Shown here: positions 13,658 to 23,842 of the stretch, piece after piece
How positions within the stretch are numbered: the stretch's first letter is position 1
Layout of the letters: each line of letters starts with the position of its first letter
Origin: Auanema rhodensis
Lineage: Eukaryota > Nematoda > Chromadorea > Rhabditida > Rhabditidae
DNA length: 64,000 bases
Assembly (NCBI GenBank): GCA_964057225.1
Contig: OZ059896.1
Span: forward strand, 16,876,501-16,940,500
Direction of reading: 5' to 3'
The notes under the pieces: generated by a model
The model's input: only the letters and a program-made list of their open reading frames with translations
Databases searched by the model: none
What the model was told of the DNA's origin: nothing
Made by a program: the position numbers and the translations under genes

Positions 13658-16600
13658 ATGGATAATACAACTATGCGAAACTGTACGTATCGATATTCTT
13701 CTTCTGATAGCATCACATCTATTGCTCTTTGGATTGACGTTAGTTTTCCTTTTGTTACAATCATTAAGTTTTTTGAAAAATATGTTTCTAAATAATATAT
13801 TTATATAATATAAATAGATATTGTTTTGTTTTCAACAGCTTGAAATCCAATGATTTAACTTCAGCTTAATGATCATAACTTTAGGGACCATGTACGTGTA
13901 TAGCAGCATTATTATCTCTTATTGGAGCATATTTTGCTGTCAGGTTTTTAAAGCGAGCCGGGCTTAATAAAGATTTAACAGCAGGTAATTACATGATTAG
14001 CTTTGTTTTTTCTTTTAATTTGTTTTGGCCTTTTGTATATACCCATATTCATCTGAACCAATAGAATATGGATAATGTGTGTAAGCGCAAATGAAAATGT
14101 TGTATTTGCAACTTGCAGCATTATTAGCAACATTATAGAACAATAAACTCAATAGAAATAAACAAGCGTGCAAAATCTAAATTTCAGCATTATTCTCCTT
14201 ATGTTTGATTGATGTACTACTTATGATAACTGTTGTTTTGTTTTACTGTATAGAAGCTATTGGAGTTCTACTTACTGGAACGAATATTATGTATAAGCAT
14301 CAAGCTTTTACAAGTAGTTTACATGGAGTTGCTAGCAGTATGACTACTTCTTCCGTAGGTTTTTTTCAATTTTATCTTTTCAACTATGTTCAAATATGCT
14401 TTTGAATACTCATGCATTTGTCTTTCTTCTTACCTTATTGCAATTTCCTTAAATTACATTCTCCTATTGTTCTTATAGACAATGCTTGTTATCTACATAA
14501 CTTTTCTTCGTTTTATGGTGGTGATGAGGCCACTTCGCTATGCAAGACAATACTCATCGCGTGGCTTAAAGCAGGTAATTTGATGATTTTCTTTTGAAAT
14601 ATTTTCATATTTTATCATTTACTTATGATATACTTATACATATATGCATCAAATGTATATTCAATTATCTATTTCAGGGGTTTCAAAGTGGAAAACATCG
14701 AAAGTCGTGCTCTACTGCTCAAGAAGAGTTAGCACCACCTATGATTACAATTCGATCATATTCACGAATTTCTACTAAACATCCAATTGAAATTAAGAAA
14801 TTTTTAAAGCCATATCTACTTCCAGGTAATATTTATTATTAAATATATATATATATATATATATATATAGTAATATACGTAATCTTATTTTTATTTTCAG
14901 GGCTTGTTATTCTTTTTAGTTTTGCTGTTAATATTCCAGTATATTTTGAATTTACTGTTGATAAATGCTTTGATGTTGAACAAAATGAAGAAGCATCATG
15001 TCCAGCACCAACAGTTTTTCGATCATCTGTAAGTATTCATTGCATATTCTATTACGACTTTATTGAATATATTCATTTCTTTTCTTTATAGTTCACTCGT
15101 TACAAAGCTGTTTTAATGACATTAACTCAAACAGTTGGACCCGTTGCGACTATTCTGATATTAACTTTGATGACTGAATACAGAGTTCATATCAGTTTAA
15201 AAGCTCGACGAAAGTATGTTAATTAATATTTTTATTTTAAGCTCATGAAATTCTTTCAACTTACTACTTTTAGATTGTTTGAAAGCCAACAACGAAGTCG
15301 GTCAGTTGTATTATCAGAAGAACTTAAAGAACGGGTCTCACGCACAGTAGCTATATTCATTGCAATCAAGTTTTTAATATTCAGGCAAGAATTTGAGAAA
15401 ACTTATAATCTTGAAAACAACTTATATTTTGTAAATTTAGATCTATGCCGGTATTTTTTGATGTTTATGAAAATTTATATGGAATTGAATCGTTTGGAGT
15501 TTTCTTGTCTGTGTTAGTGCGAGTTTCGGATTTTATGATCGTCTTGAATTCTGCAACAAACTCTCTAGCATACTTTGGCAAAAAACGGTAATTAGTTTAC
15601 TTAACTATTTACAACATGTAAAGAATTTTGTAAATAATCAAATATAAATATAATATATTTATAAAATAAAAAAATTGAAATAAGAATTTTTAATTATGAT
15701 CTTACATTTCTTTTTTTTTTGTAAATTAAAGCATAAACTCAGTAAACATTTACTAATCATGATAAGCTTTTTTTAATAAATAAATTTATGAAATTCAATA
15801 AAATTGTTTTTTTCAGATGGCTGGAGAAACGTTTACGTTTCCGTCTTCTGAAGAAAGAACAAAAACGAATCCAGAAAGCTGAAGGAAGTGATCGAAGATC
15901 CAGTAGCCAAGTGAGTTCTTTTTCACATATGATATACATGTGTATATGAAATTCACCTACATGTGTAGATATACTTCCTTATTGAAATCACTTTCCCATC
16001 CTGCAGTACCTTTCTCTTCGTTAAGCAATTGCATGAAGAGCTTAATATGATGTTTCCGTTTGAAGCTGTGTGAGAGGTGCAAATTAAACTAGAAGGAAAG
16101 AATCGGTGCAAATGTGTAGGAGAAGAAATGTTGAGGACAGAGGATGTATATATACAAAGGAAGAAATTATTATTTAAGATATGATGGAGAGGGAGTTGAA
16201 CGACGGAATGTCGGGTCATTTAGTTTTCTGTTTTCTATATTAGTAGAAAATATAATATATATATATATATACTATATGTATATGTAGGATTGAAAATTAT
16301 AAAAACAAAAGAGATGTAGCACATGCAAGATAGAAGGCTTAAGAAGAAGGCTATTAGTATCCACTGTGCTATAGATGCCAATTAGCACAAACATAAGGAA
16401 AACGTATTTTACATTTCTCTTCCTTTTTCTTCTTTTTTTTTCGTCTTCTTGACCCTCTCCATTAACTTCACTGCTTGTCGTAACTTTTCTTTTTCTCCGT
16501 CATGTATATCCATCTAATTTCTATGTAGTTCTTCAACTTGTTTCAATTGTTTTAACTCTCGCCACTCCGGAGTTAACTTTGCTCGAGTGACATCGATATG

Positions 16601-17033
16601 TTCATGTATGTATGTAGAAGAAACATGAAGCAGGGATATTCTACTCTTTTTCTTTTGAACATATTCAAACAGCATGTCATGACTCGATATTGGAACATTC
16701 ATTGAATGGTATACATATGTATAAATAGAGAAATATATTAAAAAAAAGAGAGAGAGAGAGATAAATTGGAGAGTGGGACATGAAAACTATACGAATCTGC
16801 TCTTTGTTAACAATATCTTCCTTTTTGATTAATTTTTCTTATTTTAACAAACATGAGTGAAAAAAATCTAAATTGCTACATGTGAATGTGAAATTATTTA
16901 AAAATAAATAACATTTTTTCAGAGTGAACGAAAGAGCACTGTAATAGCAATGAATGGAGCTTTTCGTCAAATTACGAATGGAAATGAATTCAATGGACAA
17001 CTGCTGGACAAGGAGAGCTCAAACTATGTTTGA
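13658..17033 (+). CDS. FMRFamide-receptor-like neuropeptide GPCR (complete, 11 exons)
   Basis: Exons: 13658-13738, 13885-13984, 14188-14354, 14479-14574, 14678-14825, 14901-15028, 15092-15213, 15274-15384, 15441-15587, 15817-15910 and 16923-17033. They join in phase to 1305 bases (434 residues plus TGA). The extracellular N-terminus carries two N-glycosylation sequons (N3, N8). Seven hydrophobic segments lie near residues 28-50, 61-85, 108-130, 194-215, 250-270, 303-325 and 337-362. Asp69 is at the conserved TM2 site. LRF (126-128) replaces DRY, and LNSATNSLAYFGKK in TM7 matches the N-S-x-x-N form of FMRFamide receptors rather than NPxxY. The NIPVYFE motif in TM4 and the REIG-like SRTVAIF start of TM6 also fit the insect FMRFamide receptor. 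The TM3 cysteine is missing, as I recall it is in that receptor. Intron 8 has a GC donor; intron 10 is about 1 kb. The likely role is plasma-membrane neuropeptide sensing through a G protein; the ligand is unknown. Start chosen for its acceptor-adjacent ATG and in-phase join; the exon 1 donor (GTTAGT) is the least certain junction. Confidence 0.85.
15385..15440 (+). other. GC-AG intron inside the FMRFamide-receptor-like gene
   Basis: This 56-base intron starts GCAAGA after an exon ending TTCAG and ends in AAATTTAG. Only this donor joins TM6 to the following segment in frame. The match of CAG|GCAAG to the strong consensus required for GC donors supports a real intron rather than a sequence error. 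Confidence 0.75.
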
Positions 17034-17144
17034 AATAGTCACGTTCAAATTATTTTCTCCTTCAGAAATTATTATTTTACAATTTTTATTTTCATCAAAA
17101 ATATGATGTATGTATAGGGCAAAAAACTTTTATTTAATCTCATG

Positions 17145-17372
17145 AAAAGTTTATTTGAATATTTACGAGTAATTATGTTATAATAATAATAATAATAATC
17201 CAAATCTAAATATTATTATTAATAATAATAATTTCAAATCTAATCATATCATTCTATGCTTCAAAAAACTTGGAAATATAGTTTCAAACTCATATTTTTT
17301 TGATTTCTTTTCGAAATTTAAAAGAGAAAGAGAGAGAGAAACTTTTTTTGAAATTTTTTTATCTGCCACCCA

Positions 17373-17426
<54 letters not shown>

Positions 17427-17689
17427 ATTCGGCTTCTTGTCATTATCTTCAACATTCCGTTGTATGTTCATCATATTCTGCATCAGTGATTCAATTCATT
17501 TTCAAATTTCATACTTGTCTTCTCATTCCTTGCCTGAATTTTATGAGCTGATCTCAATTATTATGTATTATAATTATTATTTTGTTTTATTAAAAATATT
17601 TTATGAAAAGAAAATTATGAAAATATTTTTTCTTTTTTTTTATTTAAAAATCGAAAATTTTCTAATTTTTCAACAAAATAAACAAACAA
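17145..17689. repeat. duplicated block, copy 1 (partner 23143-23680)
   Basis: About 545 bases starting 110 bases after the GPCR stop codon are nearly identical, in the same orientation, to 23143-23680. The block includes an (ATA/ATT)n hairpin-like segment near 17182-17230 and a (CT)n array at 17376-17419. The copies differ mainly in CT repeat number and one A/T change just before the array. Near identity in non-coding DNA implies a recent duplication. Confidence 0.9.
17376..17419 (+). repeat. (CT)n microsatellite in duplicated block copy 1
   Basis: A perfect (CT)n array of about 22 units; the paralogous array at 23374-23410 is shorter by about 3 to 4 units. Confidence 0.95.
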
Positions 17690-19547
17690 ACACAGTGTAA
17701 TATAACGCAACTGCTGCATCATAACTCAATATGATAGTTTATGATGTATCATTAGCTTAATGAGTATTTACTGAAAGTTACAATTTCTGAATTCATAAAA
17801 ATACTGGAAACATGAACTGAACTTTTTTTAAAGAAAGGGAGCTTTGAAGTCTTACTTTGTGGGTTGTTTTATTAAAAATTAATAGCTTAACACGTTGTTT
17901 AAAATATGATCATGCTGGTGTACCAACTTATGCTCAATGAAATTTTTCACGGGAACTTGAACATTTCTTCATACTTAATAGGTAGGTTAGTTCTGGGCAT
18001 AAGCATAAAAATTTTTTTTAGGGTCAAAATATTCAACATTTTTTCAACTTTGAAATAAAATTAAAAAATCTTTACAAGATAATAGGTAGATAGATATTAC
18101 TTATATCTTGATTATACATAAATAAATTTATATATTTGTGGTAAAACATATAAAAATGAAGCTACTGTACTGTATTTTCATTGTGATGGGACTTTTTTTA
18201 AAAAAAAAGAGAAAAAACTAAGCTTTTAATAAAACAACAAAAGATTCTATATGATGAACAAAAGATACGTTTATAGATATATACATAGATGGATGTATAT
18301 TAATATAATATATATATATGTTTAATCAGCAAGCGTTACAGTATATTCCACAACCAACTTTTTTCTGTAAAACAGTTGTCTTCTCACTATTACAGAATGC
18401 TTTTCCCCGGCTTTCACAGCTGAAAATGAATATAATTTTGAAAATTTCCTTTTAAAGGGTTTGAAATGTATAAAGAAATACTAGTATTTATAAAATATCT
18501 TTATAAGATAAACCTATTCTTCTTTCTCAATTGGAAAGCAGTTAGGCAATTGTGTAACAAATGATGCCAGTTACAACAACGTTATTATTCTCAAAAAAAA
18601 AAGATCTTTTTTAGCAAAAATTCAGAATAATCAATATTATAATATAATTAAGTTCAAACAATTATAAATTAACTATTAGTCTTTTTAGTCGTTTTCTTTT
18701 TCATTTCTTTAACATTAGGAAAACCAATATAATTAAACCAAATATTTCCAAAAGCTTCGGGATACAGACGTTAGAGAAGGGAGAACAGATTTTCGATAAT
18801 TTTATAATTTACACTTTAGGTGCACAAAAGGTTTATTGTTGAAAGTGATTTGAAAAACATCTCAGAACTTGAAGCTTTAACTACTATTGCTGATGTAAAA
18901 GTTATACTAGTCAAATACCTAGTATATACTTTCAATCACATATCACACGAGTTCTGTGCGATGAAGATTGCACACCCACTAGAAACCTTCATATCTTCTC
19001 AGACAAACTACAAAAATTCAGAAAAAATATATTTTGAGTGTTAAAAGATGATAATGAATCTAAAAAAAATTTTAAACAAATTAAAAAATCCTGTTTAAAA
19101 CGAATTTCTGAAGTCTCCGAAATTTTCATAAACTGCTTGAAATATTATTTCGTGAATTTCATGAGTTTCATCAAGAGTTCAGAAATAATTTTTTTAAAGA
19201 ATGTTAAAAGTACACTAAACGTCTATTTTTTATGTGAATGGGAAAATTTGGTTGTACGTTAACCAAGTTCTCTTCATAGATATTCGGTAAGATTCAGATA
19301 TTGAAGCAGAAAAACCTTAGTTATCAATTGAGCTTTATACGTAGAATCATTTTAAAATATTTTTAATGAATTAACTTCTTCCTAATCTCAAATTTTGTTA
19401 TATTAAGATGAATTATTCAAATTAGTCAAAAAACACTATTTTTCCTTATAAATTTAGAAAAAATATTGAAATCAGTTAACATATATTTTGACTGAATATA
19501 AACTATATGAACTCGCAAAATTTTTGAAAATAAAAAAAATTTTTTTT

Positions 19548-19612
19548 TTGTAGTTTGAAGGGGTTTTCTGGGGCCTCTAACATAGGGGTGTCCCAACTAT
19601 TTCGCACAGGAC
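19548..19612. mobile_element. orphan Tc1/mariner-like terminal sequence
   Basis: This segment resembles the right end of the transposon relic at 21870-22556. Both share, in the same orientation, a T-run, GTxGTTTGAAG or a close form, GGGTGTCCCAA and an ACAGGAC end. No transposase remains next to it and no matching inverted end was found, so it is a solo or heavily decayed end, perhaps of a MITE-like derivative. Confidence 0.5.
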
Positions 19613-20037
19613 AGGATTCGTTGTATAGCGAAAGAGAAATTTGATATAAAATTATTATTTTCATGAAAAAATATTTCAAAAATATTTTTTTAAACAAGTC
19701 AATTGTAAAATAGTAATTTTCGGTTTTTGAATGATTTCAAAGTTGTTAGAAACGAAATGTCCTCTTATACTAAATATCATTTACCGTACTTTGTACAAAG
19801 AGAATTATTTTTCTTTTTTAATCAAAAAAAAAAGCTTTTCAATTAACAATCATCAAACGGGCACAACTTTGACTTATAGCATTATCTTTGAATTAACGTT
19901 TAAGCTATTTTGAAACGTTTAATATAAAATGAAGTTGAGAACTAAAACTTTTCAAATATCAAAAATTAAGATCGTTATTCAATTGAATAATTAAGAAATG
20001 TTATGAATAATTGATGTAAGAAACTTTAATTTCCAAC

Positions 20038-20660
20038 TTACTCATCGAATGTGTTAACACAGTGCTCTTGGTCAAAATCTAGAAAGTTGCAGCGTGCACA
20101 GGTACGAGGACAATATAAGTTCATAATCGTTATATATTCCCGATCTGAACACAATTGAACACGAGATTTGCAATCATCTAAGATATCATCACAGTTATAT
20201 TCTGAAAATTATTTGAATTATAAAGGATATGATATCTTATCTTGAAAATTTTACCTGGAGCAAGGGGTTTCTCGAAGCAGAAGCCACAGGTGTAAGCACA
20301 GTTAGCACGTGCAAACTCATATCCATTAGGATTATGACAATTCACACTTTCACATCCATCAAGAAAATCTTTGCAATCTGGTGCTTAAATGAATTACATT
20401 AAGAGTATTCTATGTATTAGTAACAATTACTTCTCTTAATGATATCAGAATCTCGACAGCATAAATCACTGACACAGGTAAAACCAGAAGGGCACTTACC
20501 GGCAAAACATTCTGAAATGAATGCCTTTTACAAGATTCTGAATGCATATACGCTTACTTGAACGTGGTTTGATTAAACAAGTGATGTTAGCAGACGTTGG
20601 AGCTGTTTGAGCTTCAACAATCATATTTAGAGATATGAAGATTATGATAGAAAGTATCAT
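20038..20660 (-). CDS. secreted cysteine-rich protein with two ShK domains
   Basis: Exons on the minus strand: 20660-20558, 20511-20431, 20383-20255 and 20201-20038, all with phase-1 junctions, giving 158 residues plus TAA. A hydrophobic signal peptide covers about residues 1-17. A six-cysteine module follows (C28, C36, C41, C47, C52, C53), containing a CPSGFTC segment and an adjacent CC pair. Two ShK domains follow with the family's six-cysteine spacing: C65, C72, C77, C90, C94, C97 and C108, C115, C122, C135, C139, C142. Each ends in the typical TCxxC signature, and one extra cysteine (C152) follows. N25 is in a glycosylation sequon. ShK domains are very common in nematode secreted proteins, including astacins, tyrosinases and surface or immune-related proteins. 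No enzyme domain is present, so the role is unknown. The name of the fold comes from an anemone toxin, but nothing here shows toxicity. The ATG lies seven bases after a TTTTCAG acceptor, consistent with trans-splicing. Confidence 0.85.
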
Positions 20661-21869
20661 GATGTAACTGAAAATAAGTTATCATAAAGCTTATAAAGTA
20701 TTTGAAATAAAATTGAATAATCAAACAGTGATACATAAAATTGAAATTATACATAGACAAACTGATTTAGAATGGTTATATCCTATATAAAGATTCACTG
20801 ACTCTTTATTGTATATACAGCTTACATCTGATTCATTATTTGCTCAGATAAATGAATGGTTTTGAGGTAACAGATCATAATTGAACAACATTTGTTAAAC
20901 TTATGTTGAACTTGAACTAAAAATCTAAAAAAGACTCTTATCGGTTTCAAGACTTAGGCTTAGGCTTGTGTCTAGTGTTATTAGAATCATCTTATTTGCT
21001 GCTGTTCAGCCCATCAAGAGGCCATTGAGACTCCTGGAAAAGACAAAGATGAAGAAGTTTTGATTGTATATAGCTTCAATTTGTTGTTTTCATTATTGTT
21101 TTCGTACTTTTTGTATTTGAGTCGTGACCGTGTCATGACCGATATACAAATATTATAATCATCGGGTAGTTAATAATAGAGTAGTAATAGGTATAAATCT
21201 TAGTTATATTTATAAATAAATAGTTGTTGTCTGTGTTGTATACTCTTAATAAAGTTGTTTTATAACTATTGTGTTACACAATAATAGAAATTGTACTGAT
21301 ATATCCTTATTGCATTAAGTAGTACTGCTTGTTTCATTCTTATCTCACCGAGAGATTCGTAACGTCTGTGAAATCACGGACACTTCAATGAGACCTGAAC
21401 AACCCCGTAGAAAGACTACTTGCATAATTTAATTTAATTTAACATAATTTCATTCGTTTTGAACCGTCTTTTCTCTTTTTTTTTCTTTAATAGTATCTTT
21501 CACTTTCTGTAACAGTCTCACCATATTTCAGTTGTTCCCAGAACAAATTCCGTCAGAATTTCAAAACAAACAACACAACATCTTCAGAGGTGTTTCTGTT
21601 GTATTTCTGGACATCTGAGGGATTTATGTTCCAGGACCTACGCCAAAAACTCTTCCTTTTCTCATTCTTATAAAGTATTCATTTTTCGTCTCCTGTAACT
21701 AAATTAGAAAAAAATCCTCGTACCTGGCATTCTCAGAAGCTCACTGGCTCTCTCTTTCCTTCTCTCCTTATTTGCTGCTCGGACATGATTTAGAAATATT
21801 TAAATATCATACACCTAATACTAATTCTAATAATATAAATAATAATACTGAAAACCCCGCAGATATAGC
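20661..21869. other. intergenic, rearranged region upstream of the ShK gene
   Basis: No gene is recognised. It carries a 40-base imperfect direct repeat (20894-20934) with a partner at 22978-23018, and two TTAGGC units at about 20954-20965. A stretch at about 21134-21280 begins TGTCATGACC, contains AATAAA and ends GTTACACA, a layout reminiscent of a solo LTR, but no partner copy or primer-binding site was found. Confidence 0.4.
20668..20680 (-). other. candidate spliced-leader acceptor for the ShK-domain gene
   Basis: On the minus strand, TTATTTTCAG ends seven bases before the ATG at 20660. No upstream coding exon with a matching donor is apparent. Confidence 0.55.
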
Positions 21870-22556
21870 ATCTAGAGATTGCACAACACAAGAATTAATG
21901 AATTCAACTTTATGGTAGAACCGACCAACATGAATATCGAAAAAAAGACCAAACAAATTTTCCTCCTTAAAGTATTAAATATTACCACTAGAGAGTACTT
22001 TTCACCTGCCTGTTTATAACTGATATTAAAAGCTTTCGAACTAGAACACAAGCTCTTAGTTTTTTTTGCCAACAATTTTCGTCCCACATTTGAAGGATGA
22101 AGCCGAATCCTGAACATTAGTAGAAGATGCCGGTTCAACTCTGATGACGTGATATCCGGTTGTCGTTCTACGAGGTTATCAATTAAATTATATTTTCCTA
22201 TGTTGTTTTTGCTTTTCGTCCTCTTGTAGCAACTCTGAAAGGTTCTTGAGCATTTTCCATACATCTTGAATCGTAATCTTTGGGATCGTCAGCAGCTCAC
22301 TAATTTTCCATACGCTTAGCCCTTTATTCTTCAAGTTCAAAATACTGTTTTGCACTTCTGTGCTCCTGTGGCAGCTTTCTTGCCCCTGACCATTTTAAAT
22401 TATAAAATTCAGAATTCCATAATGCAAAACAACCAAAAAAATATTATATTCAATTTTAAACCTAAATTAATTTTTTCAAATTTTTTTGTTGTTTGAAGTG
22501 GATTTTGAACCTTTCAGTTGCGGGTGTCCCAATTCGATCGAACAGGACTGTATATG
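21870..22556 (-). mobile_element. decayed Tc1/mariner-like transposon, truncated
   Basis: The right end (about 22490-22556) reads, on the minus strand, as a Tc1-like terminal repeat starting ACAGTCCTGTTCGA and containing TTGGGACACCC. Going leftwards, three reading frames together recall a Tc1 transposase N-terminal half. A helix-turn-helix-like stretch (GLSVWKISELL) is followed by ITSSELNRHLLLMFRIRLHP and then by a fragment resembling the first catalytic Asp region. The frames shift several times and stops occur. The rest of the transposase and the left terminal repeat are absent, so the element cannot move by itself. Confidence 0.7.
21872..22395 (-). pseudogene. Tc1-family transposase fragment with frameshifts
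   Basis: The fragment starts near an ATG at 22395 (MVRGKKA) and continues across at least two frameshifts. The longest intact stretch is 130 codons (22264-21872), and only its first half looks like transposase. The DDE-type C-terminal half is missing. It is a dead remnant. Confidence 0.65.
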
Positions 22557-23142
22557 GGGTGAAGCTATAGAAATTGTCAGTAGTGAACAGTATGGACATC
22601 AAAACAGATCAATTTGGGCTTAAAAAAGATACAAGAGTTGGCCAGAAACGCAGAGTCTGATGAGCCTACCAGCAGTATTAACAGGAAAAGAGAAAGGAAA
22701 AGCTCAGCTAACGAAAAACATAAGCATGAGAGAAATATAAAGGCCGGACGGAATCTAACGTTAACAAACGATATCAAGATACTGGCAACTATAGCTAAGA
22801 CAAAGTGTTAACTCAGTGAGAAAAAGTGCATCAAGTGTAGAAGCTTTAACAGTGGATGATTCAACTACCCTACATGCGCATACGACCATTTCCCGCACTT
22901 AATGAAGTTTTTGGAAACGCAGGAAATTTTTTTGGAAACGCAGGGTATTTTCTTGGAATCTCAGGGTACAAAATGTAGTAAACCTATGTTGAACTTGAAC
23001 AGAAAATCTGAAAAATAATTATTGACTACTACTTGGAAATCAGCAAACTTATTGTTATCGTAAAGTCCTTAGTCTATACTACAACTACAATATTTCAAAT
23101 GTATGTTTAATGAATAACAAATATAAATACCATGAAATAATA
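22557..23142. other. intergenic patch with short tandem and direct repeats
   Basis: About 22911-22968 holds three diverged tandem units of roughly 20 bases built on TTGGAAACGCAGG. 22978-23018 is an imperfect direct repeat of 20894-20934. A 65-codon lysine- and arginine-rich open frame at 22614-22811 is followed by a Cys-rich stretch that faintly recalls a retroelement zinc knuckle, but the frame is broken and I do not call it. Confidence 0.45.
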
Positions 23143-23370
23143 AAAAGTTTATTTGAATATTTACGAGTAATTATGTTATAATAATAATAATAATAATCCA
23201 AATCTAAATATTATTATTAATAATAATAATTTCAAATCTAATCATATCATTCTATGCTTCAAAAAACTTGGAAATATAGTTTCAAACTCATATTTTTTTG
23301 ATTTCTTTTCGAAATTTAAAAGAGAAAGAGAGAGAGAAACTTTTTTTGAAATTTTTTAATCTGCCACCCA

Positions 23371-23418
<48 letters not shown>

Positions 23419-23680
23419 ATTCGGCTTCTTGTCATTATCTTCAACATTCCGTTGTATGTTCATCATATTCTGCATCAGTGATTCAATTCATTTTCAAATT
23501 TCATACTTGTCTTCTCATTCCTTGCCTGAATTTTATGAGCTGATCTCAATTATTATGTATTATAATTATTATTTTGTTTTATTAAAAATATTTTATGAAA
23601 AGAAAATTATGAAAATATTTTTTCTTTTTTTTTATTTAAAAATCGAAAATTTTCTAATTTTTCAACAAAATAAACAAACA
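23143..23680. repeat. duplicated block, copy 2 (partner 17145-17689)
   Basis: A direct-orientation, nearly identical copy of the sequence just downstream of the FMRFamide-receptor-like gene, inserted about 6 kb away on the far side of the ShK gene. It includes a shorter (CT)n array at 23374-23410. Similarity ends abruptly at both sides. Confidence 0.9.
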
Positions 23681-23736
23681 GAAGTTTAACTCTTATTACC
23701 AAGCTTTAAATGTAAATTTCAAATGTAAAATATTTT

Positions 23737-23842
23737 AAAATTATTTGAATTATGAAGGATATGATATCTTATCTTGAACATTTTACCTGGAGCAAGGGGT
23801 TTCTCGAAGCAGAAGCCGCAGGTGTAAGCACAGTTAGCACGT
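23737..23842 (-). pseudogene. broken copy of part of ShK-gene exon 3
   Basis: About 106 bases match 20205-20310 nearly perfectly: the last two thirds of ShK exon 3 with its GTAAAAT-type donor and the start of the next intron. The match stops inside the exon at 23842, so the fragment lacks the N-terminal half of the domain and has no partner exons. It lies 57 bases after the copied block 23143-23680, in the same order as the originals. Confidence 0.85.

Larger units (their letters stand above)
17034..20037. other. intergenic region between the GPCR and ShK genes
   Basis: It contains the first copy of a duplicated block (17145-17689) and an orphan Tc1-like terminal repeat (about 19548-19612). 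An exon-like open frame at 18820-19044 sits directly after a TTTAG acceptor but matches no family I know. The rest is AT-rich with no recognised gene. Confidence 0.6.

Noticed and set aside
22804-22890. Cys-rich stretch resembling a retroelement zinc knuckle
   Set aside because: Spacing does not match CX2CX4HX4C and a stop interrupts the frame.
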